Shown: in pieces, positions 1-8,051 of the stretch | Layout: each line of letters begins with the position of its first letter | How positions within the stretch are numbered: the stretch's first letter is position 1 | The notes under the pieces: generated by a model | Seen by the model: the letters and a program-made list of their open reading frames with translations, nothing else | What the model was told of the DNA's origin: nothing | Database searches by the model: none | NCBI RefSeq assembly: GCF_000761445.1 | Contig: NZ_KN196470.1 | Span: forward strand, 1-64,000 | Source: Oleiagrimonas soli | GTDB lineage: Bacteria > Pseudomonadota > Gammaproteobacteria > Xanthomonadales > Rhodanobacteraceae | DNA: 64,000 nt | Direction: 5' to 3' | Program-made: the position numbers and the translations under genes

Positions 1-30
1 TTTCCGTCAACACCCTTTTTCAGGGAAATT
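1..30 (-). promoter_or_regulatory. possible outward-facing promoter (-35) at the window edge
   Basis: Read on the minus strand, positions 10 to 5 give TTGACG, a near-consensus -35 hexamer, preceded by an A-rich tract. Any -10 would lie outside the window. In xanthomonads tyrS commonly sits just upstream of a ribosomal RNA operon, so an rrn promoter is a reasonable guess, but only the -35-like hexamer is visible. Confidence 0.3.
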
Positions 31-95
31 TGCATCGCCGGAAACGGGCCGCGAGCCGCCTGTGCATTGGCGAGCCGCGCATCTTAGGGAGGCGT

Positions 96-121
96 CGCAC
101 GAAGCGCAAGCCCTTCGTGCG
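96..121. terminator. hairpin after tyrS
   Basis: CGCACGAAG and CTTCGTGCG form a perfect 9-bp stem with an 8-base loop, 20 bases past the tyrS stop. No T-tract follows it on the minus strand, so it may be a weak or Rho-assisted terminator or a processing structure. Confidence 0.45.
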
Positions 122-140
122 AAATCGATGAAAAAATTTT

Positions 141-1352
<1,212 letters not shown>

Positions 1353-1468
1353 GAAAACCTCGTGTCCTGCGGGGGTGGTATGGGCCGTACCGGGAAGCGG
1401 CTCGACCTGAATGCAGTTAATTGTGCGTTAACCGAGGTGATGAGCGCAACGCTTTGAAAAAAAAGGCG

Positions 1469-1498
1469 TTGACGGCGTTTCCCGGCCCTCGTTATCGT
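1469..1498 (+). promoter_or_regulatory. putative sigma70 promoter of the M23 peptidase gene
   Basis: TTGACG at 1469-1474 and TATCGT at 1493-1498 are 18 bases apart in the divergent tyrS/M23 gap. An A8 tract lies just upstream and could act as an UP element. The ATG is at 1547. Confidence 0.45.
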
Positions 1499-1546
1499 AG
1501 CCTGTATTCGTACTCCTTTCGGCATACAGGGGCGGGAAACTAGATC

Positions 1547-2992
1547 ATGGCTCGGGGTCCCTCGGTCGCGCATCACGCGCGCCGCCAGGCGATGCGCCGC
1601 AAGGCACAGCGCCGGCATCAGCACTTCTATCAACGATACACCCATTGGTCCCTCGGTCCGTCCGATCCGGGACCTCCGCTGCATTGGTCGCGCGAACGCT
1701 GGATGCTGGGCGCTGCCGCGGTGCTGCTGGTGGTGCTGTCGGCGCTGATCATGCCGGCGTGGGCGAGCGCGATGAAGCACCGCTCCACGGTGACCACCTA
1801 CACGGAGATGCCGCTGGACCTGCCCGTGCTGCCGCCGCAGCCGGCGCGCAAGCCGGTGGAGAACTGGCAGGTGATGCGCGTGCAGCCGGGCCAGACGCTA
1901 TCGGGCCTGTTCGAATCGCACGGACTCGACTACAGCGACCTGAACCTGGCGCTGCAGGCGACCAAGAAGTCAGGCACGCTGCACGACCTGCACCCCGGTG
2001 ACGAGTTCGCCTACCTGACCGACGCCAACGGCGCGCTGGAAGCCCTGCGCTTCGACGCCGACGGCGGCCATCGCGTCACGCTGCGCTTCGCCAACGGCGA
2101 GGTCACGCGCCACGTGCAGGCGCGCGAGCTGGAGCGGCGCGAGCACATCGCGCACGGCGTGATCCAGTCGTCGCTGTTCGGCGCCGCCAGCCAGGCCGGC
2201 CTCAGCGAGGCTATGGTGGTGAAGCTGGCCGACGTGTTCAAGTACGACATCGACTTCATCAAGGACATCCGCAGCGGCGACCGCTTCACCGTGGTCTACG
2301 ACGATGTCTGGCGCGACGGCGCTTACCTGCACGGCGGCGACATCATCGCCGCGGAGTTCTACAACCGCGGCCAGCGCTACACCGCATTCCGCTTCCAGCG
2401 CCCGGACGGTACTTTCGGCTACTACAGCGAAGACGGCCGCCCGCTGCAGAAGGCGCTGCTGCGCACGCCGGTGAAGTTCTCGCGCATCTCCTCGCGCTTC
2501 AGCCTGGCCCGCAATCATCCGATCCTCGGCTACACCCGCGCGCACAAGGGCGTGGACTACGCCGCGCCGCGCGGCACGCCGATCCATGCCGCCGGCAACG
2601 GCGTGATCCGCTACCGCGGCTGGGAGCGCGGCTTCGGCCGCTTCATCCTGATCAAGCACGACGCCAAATACTCGACGGCCTACGCGCACATGTCGCGCTT
2701 CGCGCCCGGCCTGCACGTGGGTTCGCGCGTGAGCCAGGGCCAGGTGATCGGCTACGTCGGCATGACCGGCCTGGCGACCGGACCGCATCTGCACTACGAA
2801 GTGCGCGTCAACGGCCACCAGGTGAACCCGCTGACGGTGACGATGCCGAAGCCGAAGCCGCTGGAGCCGAAGCTGCTGGCGCAGTTCAAGCAGCAGATGC
2901 AGCCGATGCTGGCGCGCATCGATACCCTCGACGCGAATATCCGCCTGGCCAACCGCAGCGACGCCGGCAAGCGCACGCCGCAGACCGACTGA
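1547..2992 (+). CDS. M23 family peptidoglycan DD-metalloendopeptidase
   Basis: Predicted inner-membrane-anchored murein hydrolase of the MepM/YebA type that cleaves peptide cross-links for wall growth. The 481-aa protein has a basic cytosolic N-terminus, one membrane segment (about 52-72), an OapA/LysM-like middle region and a C-terminal M23 domain. Zinc motifs are visible: HKGVD at about 334-338 and HLHYE at about 413-417. It is followed after 7 bases by anmK, so the two are probably co-transcribed. A hydrolase linked to a kinase that recovers anhydro-MurNAc links wall cleavage with recycling. Confidence 0.9.
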   Translation: MARGPSVAHHARRQAMRRKAQRRHQHFYQRYTHWSLGPSDPGPPLHWSRERWMLGAAAVLLVVLSALIMPAWASAMKHRSTVTTYTEMPLDLPVLPPQPARKPVENWQVMRVQPGQTLSGLFESHGLDYSDLNLALQATKKSGTLHDLHPGDEFAYLTDANGALEALRFDADGGHRVTLRFANGEVTRHVQARELERREHIAHGVIQSSLFGAASQAGLSEAMVVKLADVFKYDIDFIKDIRSGDRFTVVYDDVWRDGAYLHGGDIIAAEFYNRGQRYTAFRFQRPDGTFGYYSEDGRPLQKALLRTPVKFSRISSRFSLARNHPILGYTRAHKGVDYAAPRGTPIHAAGNGVIRYRGWERGFGRFILIKHDAKYSTAYAHMSRFAPGLHVGSRVSQGQVIGYVGMTGLATGPHLHYEVRVNGHQVNPLTVTMPKPKPLEPKLLAQFKQQMQPMLARIDTLDANIRLANRSDAGKRTPQTD

Positions 2993-2999
2993 CGCGCGC

Positions 3000-4121
3000 A
3001 TGTCCGATACCGAAGCCGCGCTGTATGTCGGCCTGATCTCCGGCACCAGCGCGGACGGCATCGACGCCGCGCTGTGCCGTTTCCAACCGCATACCGAGCT
3101 GATCCACGCGCGCACGCACCTGTGGCCGGATGCTTTGCGCGAAGACATTCTCGACGTCTCGCAGGGCAACCGCCTGCTCGACCTCGACGCCTACGGCCGT
3201 CTCGATGTGGCCATCGGTCAGTGCTTCGCCGAGGCCGTGCAGCGCCTGCTGCAGGAAGCCGACGTGTTGCCCGCCGCCGTGCGCGCCATCGGTTCGCACG
3301 GCCAGACGGTGCGTCACCGCATCGGAGGCAAACAACCCTTCACGCTGCAGATCGGCGACCCCAGCGTCATCGCCGAACGCACCAGCATCGACACCGTGGC
3401 CGACTTCCGTCGCGCCGACGTCGCCGCCGGCGGTCAGGGTGCGCCACTGATGCCGGCCTTCCATGCCGCGGTGCTCGGCACCGACGCGTACGTGCGCGGC
3501 GTGCTGAACCTCGGCGGCATCGCCAATCTCAGCGTGCTGCATCCGGACGGTCGCGTGATCGGCTTCGACACCGGCCCGGCCAACGGCCTGATGGACGCCT
3601 GGTGCGCCCAGACCTACCACCAGCCCTTCGATCGCGACGGCGCCATCGCTGCCGGCGGCACGGTCGACGAAGCCCTGCTGGAAGCCTTGCTGAACGATCC
3701 GTACTTCGCGCTGCCCGCGCCGAAAAGCACCGGCCGCGAAGTGTTCCATCTGGACTGGCTGCGCGCCCACGGCGACATCGACGCGATGGCGCCGGCCGAC
3801 GTGCAGGCCACCTTGCTGGAGTTGACCGTGCGCAGCGTGGCCGACGCCGTACGCCGCGAAGCGGCGCAGGCGGACGATCTGATCGTGTGCGGCGGCGGCG
3901 TGCACAACCGCGCACTGATGGACGCGCTGGCGAAACGCCTGGCGCCATGCCGGGTCGTCAGCAGCGAAACGCTGGGCGTGGCGCCCGATCATGTCGAATC
4001 GATGGGGTTCGCCTGGCTGGCCTACCGTCGACTGCGCGGCGAACCGGGCAATCTGCCCAGCGTGACCGGCGCCGCGGGATTGCGCCTGCTCGGCGCGATC
4101 CATGCAGCACCACGGCGCTAA
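3000..4121 (+). CDS. anmK: anhydro-N-acetylmuramic acid kinase
   Basis: Phosphorylates 1,6-anhydro-MurNAc with ring opening to MurNAc-6-P in the cytosol, a step of peptidoglycan recycling. The 373-aa protein has the expected length. Family signatures are visible: GTSADGID at 15-22 (usually GTSMDGVD), GSHGQTVRH, NLGGIANLSVL, GFDTGPANGLMDAW and VCGGGVHN. The start lies 7 bases after the M23 peptidase stop. The end faces the RHH gene tail to tail with only 3 bases between. AmpG, which imports the muropeptides, is encoded 0.3 kb away on the other strand. Confidence 0.96.
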   Translation: MSDTEAALYVGLISGTSADGIDAALCRFQPHTELIHARTHLWPDALREDILDVSQGNRLLDLDAYGRLDVAIGQCFAEAVQRLLQEADVLPAAVRAIGSHGQTVRHRIGGKQPFTLQIGDPSVIAERTSIDTVADFRRADVAAGGQGAPLMPAFHAAVLGTDAYVRGVLNLGGIANLSVLHPDGRVIGFDTGPANGLMDAWCAQTYHQPFDRDGAIAAGGTVDEALLEALLNDPYFALPAPKSTGREVFHLDWLRAHGDIDAMAPADVQATLLELTVRSVADAVRREAAQADDLIVCGGGVHNRALMDALAKRLAPCRVVSSETLGVAPDHVESMGFAWLAYRRLRGEPGNLPSVTGAAGLRLLGAIHAAPRR

Positions 4122-4124
4122 GTC

Positions 4125-4409
4125 TCAGCCCCCGGAACGGGGCTTGCCCGCCAACTGACCTTCCGGCGCGGCAGCCAGCGCCTCGAGCGCTTCCTCGAAC
4201 GCGGCCGTCTCCTCGGACTGCCAGGTTCCGGCCAGTTTCGCGATACTACGAAATTCGCGTTCGGCGCCCAGCACCTCGCCGCCCAGGCCCAGGCCGCTAC
4301 GCATGGCGTGAAGCACCACGTCGTTGATCGACCACTTGCGGTCGCGCGCGATCTCCTTGATGCGCGTCGCCATGGCGTCGTCAATATGGCGTACTACGAT
4401 GTCCGGCAC
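4125..4409 (-). CDS. ribbon-helix-helix DNA-binding protein (FitA/Arc-like)
   Basis: The 94-aa product begins MPDIVVRHIDDAMATRIKEI, a beta strand followed by two helices, as in FitA-type antitoxins and Arc repressors. The last 40 residues are acidic and low in complexity. No PIN-domain toxin or other partner lies beside it: the next gene on the same strand is ampG, 47 bases upstream. It could be an orphan antitoxin or a stand-alone repressor. The fold is fairly clear; the target is unknown. Confidence 0.75.
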   Translation of the reverse strand: MPDIVVRHIDDAMATRIKEIARDRKWSINDVVLHAMRSGLGLGGEVLGAEREFRSIAKLAGTWQSEETAAFEEALEALAAAPEGQLAGKPRSGG

Positions 4410-4456
4410 GTGCGAAACCTCCTCCGCGCAGCATGCCCCCTGTGCGCCCTATTGTG

Positions 4457-5764
4457 TCAGTTTTGCGACGCCTTGGCAGCCTCGTCGTCGGCCCCGGCGC
4501 TGCGATCCAGCGACATGCGCCGTGACAGCCATGCCAGCAACAGCAGCGTCGGCAGCACCGAGAGCGCGCTGAAGATGTAGAAACCCGAGTAGGTCCATCG
4601 CTCGACCAGGAAGCCGGAGAAACCGCCGATCAGCTTGCCCGGCAGATTGGCCAGCGAACTGAGCAGGGCGTACTGCGTGGCGGTGAATTCCATGCTGGTC
4701 AGCGAGGACAGGAAGGCGACCAGCACCACGCCAGCGAACCCCAGCGTCGAATTGTCGCCGGAAATCGCCGCGATGAACGCCCAGGTCTGGCCCGGATGCT
4801 GCGCCATCAGCAGGTACAGCAGATTGGACAGCGCCACGCCCAGCGCGGCGATGTAGAGCGAGCGCTTCAGCCCCAGCCCCGCCACCGACACGCCGCCGAG
4901 AAACGCGCCGGCAATGCCGATCCATACGCCGTACACCTTCGAGACCGTGGCGATCTGATCCTTGGTGTAGCCCGTGTCGATGTAGAACGGTCCATTGATC
5001 ACGCCCAGCATCTGATCCGGCAGCTTGAACAGACCGACGAAAAGCAGCAACGCGATCGCGACGATCGCACCGTGCCGGCGGAAGAAATCGCGGAACGGTT
5101 CGACGAAGGAGGCCTGGAAACTGACCCGCTCGCGCACGCGGATCGCGTCCGGTTCGCGCATCGCCAGCGTGGTCAGCAGCGGCGCCAGCAACGAGGCGGC
5201 CATCAGCAGATAGGCCACGTGCCAGCTGCTGTACGCGGCGATGTACAGCGCGCCGGCACCGGACAAAATCAGGCCGAAGCGATACCCCAGCGTGTACGTC
5301 GCAGCCAGCGCGGCCTGCGCTTCCTGCGGCGCGATCTCGATGCGGTAGGCGTCGATCATGGTGTCCTGCGTGGCGCCGGAGAAACCGGCCAGCATCGCCA
5401 TGCCCACGAACAGATCCAGCTGCGCGGGGCCGGTGCTCGCCATGCCCACCAGCGCCGCGATCAACACGATCTGCGAGAGCGCCAGCCAACCGCGACGGCG
5501 GCCGAGAAAGCCCAGAATGGGCGCCTTCCAGCGATCCAGCAGCGGCGCCCAGAGGAACTTGAACACGTAGAAGAAGCTGACGTAACTGAACAGGCCGATC
5601 GCGCCCAACGTCAGGCCGTACTCGCGCAGCCAGATCGAGACCGTGTAGCCGATCAGCAGGAACGGCAGCCCCGAACCGAATCCCAGCAGGCACAGCGTGC
5701 CCGCCGACGGCGTGGCGAACGCCTGCATGATGCCGCGCCAGCCACGCGGTTTGGCGGCGGTCAT
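4457..5764 (-). CDS. ampG: AmpG-family muropeptide MFS transporter
   Basis: Inner-membrane permease that imports GlcNAc-anhydro-MurNAc peptides released during wall turnover. The 435-aa protein has about 12 hydrophobic segments and AmpG-like features, including GFSGATQDTMIDAYRIE and SLTSMEFTATQYALLSS. I place the start at the ATG at 5764 because it forms an ATGA overlap with the xth stop; an upstream extension in frame lies wholly inside xth. Translational coupling with xth is likely. With anmK and the M23 peptidase nearby, it completes a murein-recycling neighbourhood. Confidence 0.93.
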   Translation of the reverse strand: MTAAKPRGWRGIMQAFATPSAGTLCLLGFGSGLPFLLIGYTVSIWLREYGLTLGAIGLFSYVSFFYVFKFLWAPLLDRWKAPILGFLGRRRGWLALSQIVLIAALVGMASTGPAQLDLFVGMAMLAGFSGATQDTMIDAYRIEIAPQEAQAALAATYTLGYRFGLILSGAGALYIAAYSSWHVAYLLMAASLLAPLLTTLAMREPDAIRVRERVSFQASFVEPFRDFFRRHGAIVAIALLLFVGLFKLPDQMLGVINGPFYIDTGYTKDQIATVSKVYGVWIGIAGAFLGGVSVAGLGLKRSLYIAALGVALSNLLYLLMAQHPGQTWAFIAAISGDNSTLGFAGVVLVAFLSSLTSMEFTATQYALLSSLANLPGKLIGGFSGFLVERWTYSGFYIFSALSVLPTLLLLAWLSRRMSLDRSAGADDEAAKASQN

Positions 5765-6534
5765 GCGTCGTAGTCCACGGTGAACGGCGCGTGATCGGAG
5801 AAGCGTTCGTCGCGATAGATCGAACAGGATTGCAGCCGCTCGCGCAGCGACGGCGTCGCCAGCTGGTAGTCGATGCGCCAGCCGACGTTGTTCTCGCGCG
5901 CGCGACCGCGGTTGGACCACCAGGTGTACTCGACCGTGTCCGGCTTCAACGCGCGGAAGGTGTCGACCCAGCCGCGCGTGTCGATCAGGTCGTTCATCCA
6001 GTCGCGCTCTTCGGGCAGGCAGCCCGAATTCTTCTGGTTGGACTTCCAGTTCTTGATGTCCAGTTCGCTGCGCACGATGTTCCAGTCACCGCAGACCACG
6101 TAGTCGCGGCCGCTGTTCAGCCATTCGTCGAGCACCGGCGCGAACCATTCCATGATGCGGAACTTGTACTGCTGACGCTCGTCGCCGGACGAACCGGACG
6201 GAAAGTACAGCGACACCACGCTGAGATTGCCGAAGCGCGCCTCGATGTAGCGGCCCTCGCAGTCGAAGTCCTCGCGGCCCAGCTCGGTGCGAATCTCGTC
6301 CGGCTGTTCGCGCGAGTAGATTGCCACGCCGCTGTAGCCCTTCTTGCTGCGCGCATCGTGGAAGCAGTCGTGGTAGCCGTCGCGGGTGAACGCCGGGTCG
6401 TCGACCAGCTGATGCGTGCGCGCCTTGGTTTCCTGCAGGCACAAAAAGTCGGCGTCCTGCTGCTCGAACCACTCGAAGAAACCCTTGCGTTCCGCCGAGC
6501 GGATGCCGTTGGCGTTGAGACTGATGATGCGCAT
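5761..6534 (-). CDS. xth: exodeoxyribonuclease III
   Basis: AP endonuclease and 3'-5' exonuclease for base-excision repair. The 257-aa protein has the endonuclease/exonuclease/phosphatase fold: SLNANGIRS at 5-13, the metal-binding glutamate in LQETK (residue 35), a central GDWNI and the C-terminal catalytic SDHAPF. It is divergent from pyrE and overlaps ampG downstream by an ATGA junction. The xth/pyrE head-to-head arrangement is conserved in xanthomonads. Confidence 0.95.
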   Translation of the reverse strand: MRIISLNANGIRSAERKGFFEWFEQQDADFLCLQETKARTHQLVDDPAFTRDGYHDCFHDARSKKGYSGVAIYSREQPDEIRTELGREDFDCEGRYIEARFGNLSVVSLYFPSGSSGDERQQYKFRIMEWFAPVLDEWLNSGRDYVVCGDWNIVRSELDIKNWKSNQKNSGCLPEERDWMNDLIDTRGWVDTFRALKPDTVEYTWWSNRGRARENNVGWRIDYQLATPSLRERLQSCSIYRDERFSDHAPFTVDYDA

Positions 6535-6617
6535 GCGCGACGTTCCAGTGAAGGTTGCGGCATCATAACAATCTCGCAGGGCCGGCTTCCGGCCCTTTTC
6601 GTGCCCGGGAGATGTCC

Positions 6618-7262
6618 ATGCAAGCGCACCAGCGCCAATTCATCGAACTTGCCCTGGATCGGGGCGTGCTGCGCTTCGGCGAGTTCACCCTGAAGTCGGG
6701 GCGGATCAGCCCGTATTTCTTCAACCTCGGCCAGATCGCCTCCGGCGCCGCGCTGGGTCAGCTCGGCCGCGCCTACGCCGATGCCGCCGTGGCCTCGCCG
6801 CTGGACTTCGACATGCTGTTCGGCCCGGCCTACAAGGGCATTCCGCTGGCGGCGGCGACCGCCATCGCGCTGGCCGATGCGCACGGCCGCGATCTGCCGT
6901 TCGCCTACAACCGCAAGGAAGCCAAGGATCACGGCGAAGGCGGCAGCCTGGTCGGTGCGCCGCTGCAGGGCCGCGTGCTGATCGTCGACGACGTGATGAC
7001 CGCCGGCACCGCCGTGCGCGAGTCGCTGGCGCTGATCCGCGCCCATGGCGCCACGCCGGCCGGCGTGCTGATCGCGCTGGACCGCCAGGAACGCGGCGAA
7101 GGAACGCGCTCGGCCGCGCAGGAACTGACCGCGCAGGAAGGCGTGCCCGTGGTTGCCATCGCCGGCTTCGCCGACGTGCTCAGCTACGCCGCGCAGCGCC
7201 CCGAACTGGCCGCCGAACGCGAGCGCCTGCAGGCCTACCGCGATCGCTACGGCAGCGACTGA
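6618..7262 (+). CDS. pyrE: orotate phosphoribosyltransferase
   Basis: Converts orotate and PRPP to OMP in de novo pyrimidine synthesis. The 214-aa protein carries the PRPP-binding loop [17 protein letters not shown] at about residues 120-136 and the N-terminal [14 protein letters not shown] substrate segment. I chose the ATG at 6618 because a GGGAG ribosome-binding site lies about 7 bases upstream; the ATG at 6612 is too close to it, and an earlier in-frame ATG at 6555 adds non-homologous residues. Confidence 0.95.
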   Translation: MQAHQRQFIELALDRGVLRFGEFTLKSGRISPYFFNLGQIASGAALGQLGRAYADAAVASPLDFDMLFGPAYKGIPLAAATAIALADAHGRDLPFAYNRKEAKDHGEGGSLVGAPLQGRVLIVDDVMTAGTAVRESLALIRAHGATPAGVLIALDRQERGEGTRSAAQELTAQEGVPVVAIAGFADVLSYAAQRPELAAERERLQAYRDRYGSD

Positions 7263-7314
7263 ACCCTCGAACAACCTGTGCGCGGCCGCATACAAACCGG
7301 CATCACCGCACGGC

Positions 7315-7337
7315 TATACTCGATCCTCGGAGGATCG
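7315..7337 (+). promoter_or_regulatory. -10 box and SD-sequestering hairpin of the DUF4124 gene
   Basis: TATACT at 7315-7320 is a strong -10. It is followed at once by CGATCCTC-G-GAGGATCG (7321-7337), a palindrome whose right arm contains the GGAGGA ribosome-binding site of the gene starting at 7341. If transcription starts near 7327, the palindrome may instead act as a DNA operator. Confidence 0.45.
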
Positions 7338-7340
7338 TCC

Positions 7341-7994
7341 ATGCACAACACCACATCCCGTCTCGTCCTGATCGGCCTGCTGGCCTGCAGCGCGTCCGCG
7401 CTTGCCTGGCAGGCCAAGAATCCGGAGAGCTACCGCTACAGCTGGCGCGACGACAGCGGCCTGCAGCATTTCAGCGACAGCCTCAACAACGAGGCCATCA
7501 AGAACGGCTACGACGTCATCAACAGCAGCGGTCTGGTGGTGCGCCACGTACAGCGTCAGCTGAGTCCGGAGGAGCGCAAGGTCGCCGAGGCCGCGCAGGC
7601 CAAGGCCGATGCCGCCCAGGCCGCCGCCGAACGTCAGCACGCACAGGACATGCAGATGCTGTCGGCGTATCCCAACGAACAGGTCTTCCGCGACGCCCAG
7701 CAAGCCGAGATCAACGAGCTGACCCAGGCGATCCGCACCACGCAGATCAACCTGCACGCGCAGGAACAGAATCTGGCCGATCTGCTGTCGCACGCGGCCG
7801 ACATCAAGCACGACGGCAAGCCGGTGCCGGCATTTCTCAACCAGCGCATCGACACCCAGCGCAAGGCCGTGACCGAACAGCGCGCCACGCTGGCGCGTCA
7901 GCAGCAGGCCAAGGTCGACGCCGAGAAGCACGTCGAAGAACTGCTCGCGCGCTACCGCAAACTGCGCGCCGCCGAGGACGCTCAAACGCCCTGA
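7341..7994 (+). CDS. DUF4124-type exported coiled-coil protein
   Basis: The 217-aa product begins with a signal peptide (cleavage probably after ALA near residue 20). A DUF4124-like segment follows, YRYSWRDDSGLQHFSD, a short beta-rich module found in many proteobacterial exported proteins. The rest is a long Ala/Gln/Glu-rich helical region (about 75-215) likely to form a coiled coil. I chose the ATG at 7341 because GGAGGA lies 6 bases upstream. Function is unknown. It converges with the phosphomannomutase gene across a strong hairpin. Confidence 0.8.
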   Translation: MHNTTSRLVLIGLLACSASALAWQAKNPESYRYSWRDDSGLQHFSDSLNNEAIKNGYDVINSSGLVVRHVQRQLSPEERKVAEAAQAKADAAQAAAERQHAQDMQMLSAYPNEQVFRDAQQAEINELTQAIRTTQINLHAQEQNLADLLSHAADIKHDGKPVPAFLNQRIDTQRKAVTEQRATLARQQQAKVDAEKHVEELLARYRKLRAAEDAQTP

Positions 7995-8003
7995 CGCGCG
8001 CAC

Positions 8004-8038
8004 CGTCCGCGACGAAGCCGTGCGCTTCGTCGCGGACG
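8004..8038. terminator. bidirectional hairpin between convergent genes
   Basis: CGTCCGCGACGAAG and CTTCGTCGCGGACG form a perfect 14-bp stem with a 7-base loop between the DUF4124 stop and the phosphomannomutase stop. It lacks a T-tract but is well placed to end both transcripts. Confidence 0.6.
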
Positions 8039-8051
8039 AACGGGCGATCCA

